Assembly (NCBI GenBank): GCA_008638375.1
Contig: CM018037.1
Span: 30,885,576-30,949,575 of the forward strand
Source: Nyssa sinensis
Taxonomy: Eukaryota > Streptophyta > Magnoliopsida > Cornales > Nyssaceae
Reading direction: 5' to 3'
Length of the DNA: 64,000 nt
Part shown: piece after piece, positions 1-13,766 of the stretch
How positions within the stretch are numbered: the stretch's first letter is position 1
Layout of the letters: the number at the start of each line of letters is the position of its first letter
Translations under genes and position numbers: made by a program
The notes under the pieces: generated by a model
Seen by the model: the letters and a program-made list of their open reading frames with translations, nothing else
What the model was told of the DNA's origin: nothing
Databases searched by the model: none

Positions 1-2
1 GA

Positions 3-3000
3 GGGACGCCTTCGTTGGCTCAAGTCCTATCTTATATCGGCCTCGGACACCATTCGTTGCTTTCTTCTTCTTCCCCTTCGTTCAAGCCCTTGCCCGTCGT
101 TGAATTGCCGGAATTGCAGGAGCGAGAGCCACCGGCCGCCGCTGCTTTACAAATTTGCAGCGGAAGAGTCACCGTTGCCGACGAAGATGATCGGCATATG
201 GAAAAACTCACGGTATGGTTCCGTTGACGCCTGGACTATTTATTGAGTTTTGAGGAATTGAGAATTGTCTGTTTTGATCTGATTTTTATTTTAGTGATTA
301 TATTTGACTTTGATAGGATGAGTGTATGTAAATCCTAACAGAATAGGAGAGGTGTCGATCATGTCTCTTTAGGTTGTTTTGAATTAATTGTAGTCCGAGT
401 TTATGCTTACATTTCATTTTTTGATTGGAGATGATGATTGTAATATTATTAGTTAGGGATAACTTCAGGGTTCAGACTTACCCAAAAAAGAAAAGAAAAA
501 GAACTTCAGGGTTCAGAGTATGATATTTGTGTTTTATGGGTAGAGGAAACTTCATCCTTGGTTAATGTTTGAACATTTTTATTCTTGTGTGTGATGGTGT
601 GCTTGATTTAATGTAGGCATATGATTAAAATCACTTAAATTACACATGTACAGCTTGAACATTTTTATTTGATTCGATTCTCGTTGCCTAAAGAGCTGAG
701 ACTAGAGTTAGATGGCAGCTAATTTCGAAGACTGTTAAACCTCACATTAGTTTTGTCAGGTTATTTTCTTGGAGCTATTGAGAAGTGAAGGGCACCAAAA
801 GGACAACGAATATTAGGCTTAGATTAGTGGGTAATATTGGGGAAACAAAACTAAATATTACCACAAAAAAAGATTTGATCTTTTTTAGTCCCCTCCAATT
901 GGCAACAATCTATTATTTGCTCCTGCTTGCTTTGCCTTTATCTATGATTTGGTTTATTCTTCTGGATATCTTGTGCCTTGCTGTCAGATGGATTCTCCTT
1001 CTTATTTTTTTCAAAGAACTCTTCAAAATCTCTATTAATTTCTAAGAAGTCTTGTAATGGCATAAATGAATTATTAAAGAGATAATTTTGATATCTTAAT
1101 CATCTAGGAAGGGGGAGTGGATGGATACATCTTCATCAATAAGTTGGATGAGATGAGGTTGTTTGATTGATGATTGGAAAGATTATATGGAGGGTAAAAC
1201 CTAGGGACTGCCCTAACATGTAAGTATTTTGGTGTTGATTGAGTGGTTTAGAATTCGAAACTCTGCAATGCTGTGCTTGTGATACTATGCAGGTTGTTGT
1301 GAATTGAGTGTACTAAAAGTAGTATGGGAACCCATAGAGAGAGAGAGAAGAGAAGGTGGGGGGGTCATAAGAAGATATTTAATGCTACCATGCTTTGACT
1401 GCATATGTGGCTTTTAATTGATCATTTGGTGGAGAATGATCTTTGTGATGTGGGCTCTCGTCATCATTTAGATTATTTATGCTTAACCTTAGATCTTCCA
1501 ATTTGCTGCAGTGATTTTTACGCTATGGCATTGGATTGCTTATTGTATATTATGTTGTGGTTATTGTGTTTCTGTCTGCATATTGTACATGGTGTTTTGC
1601 AGTTTACTGCAATTTTGTGTTTTCTTATCAATGAATATTTGAGGGTACTGGTAAAAGGCTGGCCATGATTTTATGGTCCAGAATGAAGAAATCACATGCT
1701 GATGAAATGAGCATAGTCAATATAAAGAAGGCGAGATGGTTGAGGGGCATAGCATTAATTCATTCCTATGACATTGAAGGTAGCACCAAGTGAGGACAAG
1801 ATGAGATAAGTTGGCTGCAGTGGTTTGTTCATGTGCACGATAAATAAATAAAAATGAAAATCAAGGACTAAATGAGTAAGGACTGACACATGATTCTAGT
1901 TAAAGGTACGAGAAGAAAACAAGGATGGACAGATGGAATGTGGCTTGGCTCTAGGAGAAAAGATGCAATGGCTATGAACTAATTAGAGATATGGCCTAGA
2001 CTGATATTTATGATGAAAAAAGTTCTTGTTGCTGCCAGCAATTAGTTGCGAGAATAAAAGAACACTATTATCCAGAGCTAAATAATTGAATAGGACTTGG
2101 GGTTATTGACTTTGACCATGGGTAAACGATGCCCATTTTGTAACTGTAATTTGTTCCTAGTAATTATTCCGTCTCAATTCTAAGCATGGGTATTGATAAC
2201 AGAAAACTTTTGTGTGGCAGAAATGGTTTTTATTTAGGCTATCTTAGATATAGCTCCCACTTGCTCCTTCAAGCTTGCACATGAAGTAGTATGCATCAAA
2301 TTAGGATCTAGAAGGATTTGGCAATCTACCCCAATATGCTAAATCCTTTGATGGATAAAAGGTTTTTGTCAATGTCAATGGCTGTGGCAATATACCTCAA
2401 TATACCCTAAATTATATTTTTGAGACTACTTCTGACAAGAACCAAGACTGCACCACGTTGCTGATCCTCGTTACCTCATATTGAAAGCAAGCTGTAAAAG
2501 TAGTTCAAGAGTGTAATTGCTTCACTTGACAAATAGATTTCAGGTTTGACTCATGCATCACTGCATGGCATGCAGGTGGTTCTTGACTTGGATGAAACTC
2601 TAGTATGTGCATATGAGACATCTAGTTTGCCTGCCATTGTTCGTAACCAAGCTACAGAAGCTGGGTTGAAGTGGTTTGAGCTGGAATGCATATCCTCGGA
2701 TAAGGTGTCTTATTATTTCTAATTCATAGTTTATAGGTTATCTGGAATTCTTTGACATGAATCTATCTTAATGATGAAATGTTGGGTTTAAAGGAATGTG
2801 AAGGCAAACCCAAGGTCAACTATGTTACAGTGTTTGAGCGACCAGGATTGCAAGAATTTTTGAAACAACTGAGTGACTTCGCAAATCTTGTGTTATTTAC
2901 TGCAGGTCTTGAAGGTTTGCTCATTAATTCATTGTTCTCTTGAAATTCTGTCCCTCTGATTTTTTAATACACATCTAAATCCTTGAAAGTTACTGTACTT

Positions 3001-4411
3001 TTATGCCTGCAGGTTATGCTAGACCACTTGTTGACAGGATAGATGTTGAAAATCGATTTAGTCTTAGACTTTATCGGCCATCAACAATTAGCACGTAAGT
3101 ACTGCTGCTCTTAACTGTATTCTCCTTCCGGGTTTTGTTTTTATTTTTTATTTTTTTGCATCCTATTTTCTTTTTCTTGTTTGAAACCCGAGGTAAAGAT
3201 GCCTCTGCTCTAGCATCTATGATGTGTTGGGGGCATTGAATCTGTGTTTGACACCAACCTGTATCTCTGTCTTCTTTACATAGCCTCTTCTTCCCATTTT
3301 GTTTGTAGACACTGAATGCACCTTATCTCAATGCCAGACGCTAATATTTGTTTCTGTGTTCTTGTTGCATTATTTGTAGAATTTAAATAATATTGTCTGC
3401 ATTGAGGCTGACCTTTTTAATGAAGGGTATGAAGCAAGTGGTTTCCCTGGATGGCTTTGGCACCTGCTAGTCCTGCATAAGATGAGCTTCTATCTTGGAA
3501 ACCTATCTTGTTCAGTTAGTGAACCATGTGGCAATAGGTTCTTCTGGACCACTCCTTGTTTTTTTTTTCCCCTTTTTGTTATTCCATTTGTCTTGGTGGA
3601 AAATATCTGTTGCAAAAACATTTCAGGATTTTTTTTAATAATATTGTGTGTGTTTATCTCAGTGGATATCTTATGGGGAAACTTGGGAAAATTATCACAA
3701 TTCTGTCCTGTTGACCTTTTTTTTTTCTCATGAGAAATTTTTTTGCTTGAATTCTTTTTTCTGTTAAAACAACATAGCACTGGGTTCTAATGAATGTGAT
3801 TAACAAGACTATTGTATGGAAAATGTTCTGCATGGTCATGATCGGTGGGTCTTCCTAGGGATGACACTACCAATTCTCTCAATTGACAAAACTCATCTGT
3901 GATAAAAAAACCCATATGCCAAAAAAAAAAAAAAAAGTGATAATGGGATTGATTTCTTGATTGACCAATTCTGTTCAAGATTAAGTTGTTTTGTGTGGTA
4001 AAACCTCTCATGTTGCACAAATCACAGGCAATACCGGGAACATGTGAAGGATCTGTCCTGCCTATCAAAGGATCTCTGCCGAACTGTTATTGTTGATAAC
4101 AACCCATTCAGTTTCTTGTTGCAACCACTGAATGGAATTCCATGCATACCATTTTCTGCAGGACAGCCACATGATGAACAGGTACCAAGAATTATATTAA
4201 TAGATATTTCAGCATTTTCCCCCAATCATATTTACTCATTTATTCACTTCTCTGATGTCTTTTATTCGTTGATCAGCTTCTGGAAGTCCTCCTTCCGCTC
4301 CTCAAATACCTCTCTCAGCAAAAGGATGTGAGACCTGTGTTATATGAAAGGTTCCACATGCCCGAATGGTTTCAGAAGCACGGAATCCCTTCTCCTAGTT
4401 GGACAAAGTAG
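3..4411 (+). CDS. HAD-like / NIF-type phosphatase-like protein, 5' partial, 6 exons
   Basis: Exons read as 3-212, 2576-2704, 2794-2914, 3013-3094, 4028-4181 and 4277-4411. All junctions are GT-AG and phases agree (0,0,1,2,0). Together they give about 276 residues and stop at TAG. The second exon opens with VVLDLDETLV, which matches the catalytic DxDxT signature of the haloacid dehalogenase superfamily in NLI-interacting-factor/SCP-like phosphatases. Further along are ERPGLQEFL, VLFTAGLEGYA, and IVDNNPFSF followed by GIPCIPF, the usual later HAD blocks of this family. The first exon is low-complexity (Ser, Pro, Ala rich) and stays open to the window edge with no in-frame ATG before 197, so the true start probably lies upstream. 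The plant relative I recall is At3g55960 (about 300 aa), which implies roughly 25-30 missing N-terminal residues. Substrate unknown; phosphatase activity is inferred from the family. Confidence 0.88.
213..2575 (+). other. Long first intron of the HAD-like gene
   Basis: About 2.36 kb between exons 1 and 2 of the HAD-like gene, bounded by GT at 213 and AG at 2574-2575. It is T-rich, as plant introns usually are. Open frames near 785 and 1405 have no recognisable domains and are chance frames. No further exon or transposon signature was recognised. Confidence 0.6.
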
Positions 4412-6815
4412 GATAGAGATTTTATCACAATGAAAGTTAGCATTTCTTCTCGGGAGCACCTGAAATTGAATAGGCACTCTGTCCAAGGGCATCACATCTT
4501 CATCAAATTCGTTAGTTTGTATAGCATCATTTTGTGCACCGGAGCCATTCATGAAATCCCAAATTTCACTAGCATCATCACGAAGGTCTCTCGTCGCTGC
4601 ATTTGACAATTATGTACGCTATTTGTGGAATGTAGAATCATCAAAACTCTGATTCTTATGTACAAACTTGGTTTATATGCTGGCAACATTGTCAGATGTT
4701 AATGTACGTTTCCAAGTGCTGTAAAACTGTTTTTGCTCAATAATTATTTGCATATAACACATTTCCTTAGTGTTGCTCAATTTTGCTCTGGAACAATTAC
4801 TATATATTTTCATTTTATTCTTTTGGCACAGAGATGATCAATCACTGATGTTTAGATGGTATCTCATTTGCCCTATCTTAGCCTTCGGGCAACATTGTAC
4901 CCATACCTTCCTCTCAAGCGGATGGAATTTTCTAGCCCTAACTTCCATCTCTGGAAGGCCACCGCATGATCTGTTGAAGGCATGGAGAAGTAACTCAAGA
5001 ATTGATTTGGCGGATCCTCACAATAGGACCCAAGCAGTACACCTCTGGATCATGTCAGGGACGTTGCTCGATTAGGTTGCAAAAGATGAATCTTTGCACA
5101 TTCAAATGAAAGTTAGTGCATTGTGCACAGGTGAAATGTACGAATGATGGGATGCACTTAAAGATCAAGTGGGAATCCGACATCATGTTTGGGACTCAGG
5201 CTGTCAAATGAGCCTTTTACAGCAGTGCCTGTCCCTAAAGCTCATGATACACCAAGGAAAAAGGCAAGTACATGATGGATTGTTTAAGACCTTTTTATAT
5301 CTCGTAGTCATCTTCTGTCAGCTTTTGATCATATGCCTTTGGTAGCAGAACGCCGCCTCCTTTTCTACAGATTATGAAGATAGCCAGAACTTAAAGTATA
5401 CCATGTTTAGGACCACAAGCCTCAATGCTTCAGATTAGGGGCATTCAATTTCATAAAGGTACCTGAGATGATTTGAAGAGAAAAAAAAAATTAGGCTTCA
5501 TTTACTTGTGTTTTTAGAAACAAATTTTTAATTTTAAAATGCGAAATACATGTTTGTTAAGTTATTTATTTTAATTTTATTTTAATTTTTTAAGATTTAG
5601 ATTATCATATCTAAATACATTTTCATAATTTTTAAAAAGTTTAATTATAAAATTTTTAAAAATATTTTTCAAAAAATTATATTTGAATCACTATTCAAGT
5701 GCAGCCTTAAGTGAGGTGATTTTATCGTTTTTTGGTTTGTATATTTATGATGTAGAGAAAAAAGAAGAATAGGAGAGAGAAGAGATCTCTCCAAAAATAG
5801 AGAGATTTGGAGAGAAAACAAATGAAAAATTATAAATTATAAAAAATGTCACTAAATGAATAAATTAAAAATTAAGACAATTTATAAATAAAAATGATAT
5901 AATTGTCAATTAGTTATATATATATATATATATTTTCCTTTTCTACTCACTATTCAAATAGGAGATAATAATTTTTTTTTCTATCCTGAACATTCAAACA
6001 AGATGAAGATCAATATATATATTTTTTTCGATCTTAAACATTCAAACAAGATAAAGATCACTGCTTTCTTTTCTATTTTAAATTATTATTTATTTTATTT
6101 TCTCTTCAAAACTTCCAAAATTAACTGTTAAGACTTTTATCCTAAACTTGTCTAACTAATTCAAATAGATTCCTTCAATGTTCTTGGTCTTTACCTAGTA
6201 GCATCTTTAAAGTGTAATATTTTTTACAGCTTAGAGTCGGGAGCTCTTCTGTTGGTAAAAGCCCTTCCTTCCTTCTAGCTTATCCGAAGGTATGCCCTCT
6301 TGATTTGTATATTCTTTCTTCTTCTATTTAACTTATTTGCCCACAAAAAAAACAAAAAAACTTCACCACATTTTGGGTTTTTAATCCAATATCCCTTTAG
6401 CCACATTAGGTCAAAATTTAAATAACTGAATCTTTCAGATAATTTTCTTGAATTTTCCCATCATCCAATAAAGAAAAGAAAAAACTTAAAAAATGAATAT
6501 ATTTGTTTTTTTTTTTTTTTAAATTCATTTCTCTGCAAACTTATTTCCGAACAGCCAATTTCACACAACTTTACCTTGAATCTAAGAACTTGCAATTTCA
6601 TTGCTACTGCTTTTAGTGGAGGGAGTATGAAAGAAGAGCATGCACTCTCTAAAGTCTAAACCCATAATTTTGTTCTTTGTTACCACATGATCTAATAATC
6701 CAATTACCACATAATTTCAAGTGAAAATCCTTTATTTGGGTAAGGATCACGTAAATGCCACAAAAATAATTAAATTTGAGTATCCCTATATTATGATGAG
6801 ATTATTATTGTTATT
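4412..6815. other. 3' flank and AT-rich intergenic DNA
   Basis: The first part (to about 4760) is probably the 3' UTR of the HAD-like gene; an AATAAT-type poly(A) signal lies near 4738. The rest is increasingly AT-rich. A (TA)n tract lies near 5919-5935. A segment around 5745-6060 shares a core resembling gatctctc...agagagatttggagag with 46280-46320, suggesting a decayed dispersed repeat. No gene was recognised. Confidence 0.5.
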
Positions 6816-7290
6816 AGGATAAATTATACTAATTTCTCTTGAGATTTTTGATAATTATACTGATCTTTTTTGAAATTTTTGAAATTACACCGACTTCATA
6901 TACTTTAGCTAAAAATATACCTGTCAAAATCTTTTTCAAAATGACAAAATTGTCCTTTTTATTTATTTATTTCTACATTTTTTTTAATTTTGATCAATTT
7001 TTTCTAACTATTTTTAAAGATTTTTTTTAATTTAAAAACAAATTTAAGATAAATAACTTATTTTTATTTTATATAAAAATAAATTTAAGATTTTTACCAA
7101 TATTTATTTGAAAAATGAAAAAAAAAATTGATCAAAATTTAAAAATTGAAAAAAAAAATTTGAAATGGGTAGTTTTATCATTTTAAAGAAGAAAATTGAC
7201 AAAAGATAAATATCTATATATTTTTATGTAAAGTAAAGAAAGTCAGCGTAATTTCAAAAATTTCAAAAAAGGTCAGTGTAATTTATTCTT
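6816..7290. mobile_element. Foldback/MITE-like element, family 1 copy A
   Basis: A 475-bp AT-rich element whose ends are long imperfect inverted repeats. The left end begins aggataaattatact and the right end closes gtcagtgtaatttattctt. Inside each arm the motif AATTAYACTGA recurs two or three times as a subterminal repeat. Arm similarity extends about 150 bp. An asymmetric core (tatttatttgaaaaatg, near 7100) gives orientation. ATT-rich direct repeats flank the element but are simple sequence. No coding capacity. Related copies lie at 19092, 19785, 29660 and 41366. Confidence 0.7.
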
Positions 7291-7646
7291 ATTATTATTA
7301 TGATCCAACAATTTATCACATCAATCGTAATCTTTGATCGTGTGATCCGGCGTAAACCTAGTCCACGTCGAAATCCTCCTATCCACACGGAACAAGTTAA
7401 TCCGAGAGAGGTGGCCCTCAAAGAGTTATACACTCTTATGGAGATTCAAATTAGGGGCCGGCTTTTTAGACACTTATCACCCAATGCTCTATACTTGAGT
7501 TAGCCCCTCGGAGTTACTATAATAAAATTATTGTAGGATTCAACATCATTGATTTCATTAATTATTAATTGCCATGTATACATGTTAAAATTTTATGAAA
7601 CAAAAATATAAATATTATATATATGATAATTTATGAATAATCCCAA

Positions 7647-8033
7647 ACTTAGGGATGGCAACGGGCAGGAGATCCCTTTCCCATTCCCACAATTTTTTTT
7701 CTTCTTCAAACATGTTTATATCTCGTGATAGACAGGAGCAGGCTTCTATTAGAGTTCTCATTTAATTTTAAATTTTTATTTATTTTTTTATTTTATTAAA
7801 TATAATTAATACATTTTAAATAAAACGTTATTTTTGTTATAATAAAAAATGCACGTCAATAGAAAATTAGAAAAATATTAATTTTTTTAAATATAATTCT
7901 ATCAAGTTTATATAAAATTTTGTTGAGTAACTAAAAAATATTATTATAAATATTAATTAAATAATATAAAATTTATTTATTATTTTATTATAAATAATTG
8001 AGGAGAGATAGGATGGCTTTAGTCTAAATAGTC
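7647..8033. mobile_element. hAT-like MITE fragment
   Basis: Begins tagggatggcaacgggcagg, which matches the terminus type seen in the nested element at 30107-30577 and resembles Ac/hAT ends (CAGGGATGAAA). It is followed by AT-rich sequence. The opposite terminus was not recognised, so the right boundary is a guess and the copy may be truncated or strongly diverged. Confidence 0.4.
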
Positions 8034-9544
8034 TCAATCCTAAATGAAATAAATTAACTTCTTTCAAATTCGTTTGATTAAAGACGACGAGGTTTCGACG
8101 AAATGGGTATACAATAACTTTTCTGGCCTATGAGAATGACACCCAAGACATGACAATCTGTCCCCCCCACTAAGTACAAATCTAAAGAGTGCAAAAATAC
8201 CATTATTACCTTGAAAATTCAAGCTATAATACAAAGCACCGATGATTTAATTTGATGCTGCAACAATATGATTACACATAAGGCTCAGTCACGTCGTGGC
8301 CTTACTTGATTGGATTGACGTAGCTCTTTGGTCTTCCCCCACTTTCCTTTTTCACTTTCATTGCTTTCTCTATGTTATAAATATAAATATAAAATTGCCT
8401 AATGAGAGATATTAACAAATGAGTATATTGAGATTGAATTTGTAGCTGTTTTTTTTTTCTCATCTTTTGCGCTGTCATTTAGGTACATTTTATCTTTGAT
8501 CATGCATTTGAATCAAATCGAGTCGAGTTCAGTCGAATGAGGTCAATGTTAAATCATATTTTTTGAAATTATTTTTAGTATCTGTTGGTTCGTGTGAAAC
8601 AAAGAGATTATACGTGTTTTTAAACTTATATTTAATTACGTGATTAAATGTTGCTGTTGATAGAGTTGGTTGCTAAATTATCTATAAAAAAAAAACAATA
8701 TCATCGAGTTGCGTGTGTCCAAGATAACATATCAAATGGTCCATCAGTTTTTAAATTCAACTTATTTTTACTTAGTGTTAGTTTCGTGAATAGTTATTAA
8801 AATTAAACTAAAAAATGAATTAATAAAGAGGTCAATTCATGGTTTATTAGTTTAATTAATTTTATAATAAATATATTTTAAAATATAAAATATACTAATA
8901 TATAATTAATGTTTTATTTAAATATATATTAAATTTGATATAAAAATTAATACAAAAAAGCATTGACCAAATATGACCAAGGAAGTTTCTTTCCACCCGA
9001 AGAGTGTGGATGTTATAATTGCAATGATGTTATGAAGTCACCATTAACTCATCTGATTTCCGCTGGTTCACACCTGATTTGATTTGATTTCATAGCAAAA
9101 TCAAATAAGCCACGTCTTGTTCCTAATTCAACCCGTTGAAATGGCTAGTGATCGTCTGATTTTAATAATTATGATTTTACATAAATACAAATGCAAGATG
9201 TTAAACAAGTTAAATTAGAGATATATTTAACATTTAATATTATTTTTTTTATACAAAATAATTAACGGTTTCACCACTGTATCGAACAATGAGCCCTATA
9301 AACATATAAAAGTTAATTTTAATGCTTCAATTAAGGGAAGAAAAGTATATATTGTAATTATTTTTGTGGCCATGTTTTAATTGACAGGATAAAAGGACGG
9401 GCCAACAATAAGACATGTATTTGGATAGTTGATTTTTGTACATAATAGACGGACTATGCAAGAGGAATATTTGTTGTACTAACAAAAAAAATAACATTTC
9501 TTATGTAATAACAATTAATTTTTATAGTTCTGTCTTTCGAAAAT
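8034..9544. other. Intergenic, no gene recognised
   Basis: AT-rich DNA with no convincing exon, RNA gene or complete repeat. A short stretch near 8515-8550 contains gagtcgagttcagtcg, reminiscent of decayed plant repeats, but boundaries cannot be set. Confidence 0.4.
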
Positions 9545-9850
9545 ATGATTGAGCTGTAAAGATATTGATAATAAAATTTAAACGTTTCGAGTTCAAGTCT
9601 CTTCTGTGCTGATCATTGATCTTTAAAACTTCAAAGGTGAGCCTGACTGTCACAGGAAAAAAAATTTAGTCTGGTGCGTATAAGTTGGTCCTTAAAACTT
9701 AAAAGGTGGGTTTGATTGTTAAGGAGAATGAGACTTAATCTGATGCGCGTAAGCTGACCCATGATACTTCTTTACAGATTCATAAAAAATAAAAAAAATT
9801 ACGGGAAAGATAATTTAGTCTGATATACATAAACTGACCCATGATACCCG
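9545..9850 (+). mobile_element. SINE-like element with tRNA-related head
   Basis: The head contains gattgagctgtaaagat (A-box-like) and, about 40 bp on, cgagttcaagtctc, where GTTCAAGTC fits the B-box consensus GWTCRANNC. Downstream, the body repeats a unit of the form tgactgtcacagg...ttagtctg.tgcg.gtaagctgaccc about three times. The same head and body recur at 46123-46257 (+), 40655-40830 (-) and, hugely expanded, at 38345-39505 (-). Pol III origin is inferred from the boxes. No intact tRNA fold is present. Confidence 0.6.
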
Positions 9851-11767
9851 ATACTTGTGAAATTAAATTTAATTTTACGAGTAAATTTTAGTTTTGCCCC
9901 CTTGAAACAAATTCATGGCCTGTGTATTATGCGTATGTAGATGCCTTAAGCTTATACAAATCTTTTTTCTTTTTTGTTTCACCTAACGTATTCGTAAATT
10001 CAAATCGATGGTATAAGATGATTAGGTAGACAAAGAAAAGTGTGGTGTAGACACCATTATAATCTCTACTTAGTGAATATAATAGACGTATGTCCAAAGA
10101 TACGGAAAACTATCATTTCCTCCAATTTTGGATCTCCATTCACAATCCTATTCAAATATTTTGGTACTAAACCTTAATCAAAATCAGCAAATTGCTCCCA
10201 TTTCTCCCAAAATTCCATTCTCTTGATGAAAAATCTATGCAAGTTTAAATAGTTTAGCGGGATAACTCGGGTTTAAATTTGAGAATAACTATTTTGTTAT
10301 AATTCATGTATTATAATTAATTGAATAATACAATTACAACATTACAAAATAACACAATATTAGAACATCTCAAATGAGCCTAACCCATGACTAAATAAAA
10401 ATAAATGCTCACATCCTTATTAATAAGGAAGTGAAACTTGAATCCATTACCTCTTCTTTTGAAGAGGACATGGAAAGCCAATTGGATTAGTTTAAATTGA
10501 TTGTATAATTATCACCGGGGACGAAGACAGGCGAGCTGGGACCAAAAAGAGCAATTACCCTAATTGATTGAAACTTTTCTATAGTTTTCAGAAAAAGTTT
10601 ATAAACCCTTTTAGTTTATATTCCCTCACCCTCCCTTCTAAATTTTTTTTCTTCATATTTCATCATTATTTTAATTTCAATTTAACCTTTTAATAAAAAT
10701 TTTATTTATTTTTTAGATTTTTTTTGTATATCATAAAGTAAGAATCATTATCCGTATTACTTAGAATTATCAAAATGAATAATTACATATATGCATATAT
10801 ATATATATAGATATATCAGTCCATTTATCGATATAAAAAATATATTAACAAACTTGGAACATATAAAGAAAATTGAACAATGAAAAAAAATATATGATTT
10901 TTTAACTGGACTCTTCGACGTTTTCATTTCTTTATATTGTGGCATTACAAATTTTTTATAACGTGATATTTTATTTTTATCCCAATAAGATGGGATAATT
11001 CAAATACTACCTCCTCTTGGTATAAGTTATATTCTACCTGGGTGGGATATAAATAGTTATTGGGATATAGATATCTAATTTAATTAAAGATACCAAACAT
11101 AAAATAAGATAATATTTATCCCTTACAATCTTTCATCCCGCCATCCAAACATGGCCAATATACTCCTCTAATGCTATGCCATCAGTCTTGCTATAATTTG
11201 ACAAAAACATTCTTACTTTTCTATTTAGCTCCAAAGATAGCATTGTTGGCTCATCTGTTATTTTGTCTTCATAAATAAAATGATAATTGAGAAAAAGAAT
11301 GATAGTCGACAGTGATAGTTGAAAAAAATATATTTATTATATTCAAAATGACATTTTATTATTAAAGTAAAAATGTTATAATATAATATTTAGGCACTCT
11401 AATAATGTTAAAATATAACTTCGATGTGCTTTAAATAACATTTTGCACCGGAGATGTTTCAAATTGTCATTCCCATAAAAACGAGAGCCGTAAGATTAAT
11501 TCCTTTTTAAATTATAAATGTAGAGAAATCTTTGAATGAATCGGATTCATGAATCCAACTAATAATATATTTTTATTTAATTAAAATACTTTATTTTTAA
11601 GAAAAAAAATAACATCTTATTATATGATAAAATATCATTTAAACATGATTAATGCTAAAATTTCCCATAAATGTAAGGGTTGGTGTTGTGGGGTGTGAAA
11701 AGTGGAAATTATCACTTTTTCTATTATTTGGGCTTTTTCATGTATCACATTGCTATTGGTAGAGAAG

Positions 11768-11798
<31 letters not shown>

Positions 11799-12595
11799 GT
11801 GGGGAGCTAATTATAAAACTCAACTTTCCGTAAAAAAGCTGTCGTTCTCCTCAAGTCTTCCATTCTTGTTCACCTGGAAGGATAATTGATGATGTGAGAA
11901 GACTTGGTCGCAGTTTCATGTGATAAAAAGCGACGTTAGCCCAAGAAAATTACTCTCCGCAGACTAATTCAAATGAACACTTTATTGAATTAAAAATAGG
12001 GCTACACAAAAAGGAAACAGGATCCGACCCGGCTTTAATGCTTTGAATTGAGTTGAGTCTAGAATAAAACTGGATTAATTTGAATTAGATATTTTTACAC
12101 CCAGATCTTTTTCAAGTTGGTTCGGAATAAAAGCTCGAGTTATCCAAATTAACTTGAGAACCGTTTTAATATATTTTTGTTAGGCTCATTATTTCTTATA
12201 ATATGTAAAATTAGTATGTAAGTTTTATAGTACGATAATGATATATTAGAGGTTGTTCAATGTATTAAATTAAGATTAGGATTTCAATTACGAAGCAGTA
12301 TAAATATATTATAATTTTATTTTCTGAACAGTAAAAAACCTAATCGTTCGTTTCTGTGAACGTAAACATATTACCAAACCAAATAAATTATCTATATCAT
12401 TTTTTTCCCTCTCTTCCCCATTGTTTTCCATCAAAATTATATAATTCGTTAATTCACAATAATTCTGAACATACATTTTATTATGTCCCAAAACACGCTG
12501 TCTCTCCATCTCCGTTCCTTCTAGCAAGATCATGCTGTATTGAAGTCCCAGTTGCACAATGACATGCATTCACATTAAAATATATGTGTGCGCGT

Positions 12596-12628
<33 letters not shown>

Positions 12629-13287
12629 ATATGTGTATGCGTTCACACATTTATATATATATTTTTTATTCTTCAAACTCATATTATTCGTAAAAGACAT
12701 ATCTTTTACATAGGTGACTCCTTGTTGACTCTATTAATACCATAGCAGAAGGCATTCTCTTTGATCATCCAGTTAACACTATAAAGGAGGATTAAAATAA
12801 TTTAGAAACATTTGTTCAAAACACATTTATATAGTCATTTTTTAAGATACACCTATACAACAAACACCTCTTTAAGAAATACCTATCATAAGAATATAAA
12901 TTTTAAAAAGAAGTTGAAAAATGCATGAATCGTAAAATTTTGCTTTAAAAATACTTAGATACAGTCAAAAACTTTATATATGTATACGAATGTATGGTAT
13001 TTTTTTCATATATTATTTATATTTTAATTTTGTGACTCGTTTGGTCAAGTCAAAAAAACTCTAGAAGAAGCTAACGATTCATTGAACACGAGAATTAATG
13101 ATGTTAATTTTGCCATGGATTATAAAAGAAAGCTTAATGTTAAGCTGTCTACATCGTTTAACAAAAAAACTACAATTGCTATTTTTTTTTAAAATTCCCA
13201 TTATCCCATATAAGAAACATTTCAAGAATTTATCCAAAAGTTTAAAAGAAAAAAATATTTTAAGCATTTCTTTGTTTGAACAGACTT
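9851..13287. other. Intergenic, AT-rich with microsatellites
   Basis: No gene recognised. Contents: (TA)n tracts at about 10795-10815 and 11774-11799; a segment at 10975-11160 with repeated tgggata motifs ending in ccaaacatggcc that may be a decayed MITE; a mixed (CA)n/(TA)n tract at about 12596-12660. Short open frames here lack codon or domain support. Confidence 0.45.
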
Positions 13288-13304
13288 GGGGGGGGGGGGG
13301 GGGG
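13288..13304 (+). repeat. Homopolymer G17
   Basis: Seventeen consecutive G residues in an AT-rich context. Tract length is likely polymorphic or assembly-sensitive. Confidence 0.9.
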
Positions 13305-13335
13305 CTTTGATCTTCTCCTGAGCTCCCCTCTCCTA

Positions 13336-13766
13336 TCTACGGATGTCAATTTTTTACATAACATCATAATACGATACGAAATTAATAAATTTGGATCGAG
13401 CATAAATGAGTTTGAGTTGCAAATGAGTTGATGCGTATAATACGATTGATAAACATAATGTGTTTGGGTTTTATTAATATCGACTCATTTTACACTAGTT
13501 AACACGTTTAATTATAAAAAAATAACAAGAGTTACGGTAATTCGTTTCAAATCGAAAGTTTATAAAAGTTGGGTGATTTTTTTACCAATAAAAAAATGTT
13601 TCTATTTTAATTTGGCTCATGTCCAAACTTTACTAAACTTGAAAACTATTTATACATAAAAAGATAAATAACTTTTTTTTATTTAAAAAATAAACAAGTT
13701 AATCGTGTAACTGTTTAATAAATGAGTTGAGTTTGAGTTTTGAAACTTGACACGATTAGTTAATAC
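13336..13766. mobile_element. Decayed repeat, ends cggatgtcaattttt
   Basis: Begins acggatgtcaatttttta followed by cataatacgatacg, the style of terminus seen in many short plant elements (GGGTGTCAATTT..ACACGACACG). The right part has aaacttgacacgatta. Inverted-repeat ends are not clean. Treated as a remnant with approximate borders. Confidence 0.35.

Noticed and set aside
9580..9600. Possible tRNA gene from a B-box match
   Set aside because: No acceptor-stem pairing or anticodon arm; the match belongs to the SINE-like head.
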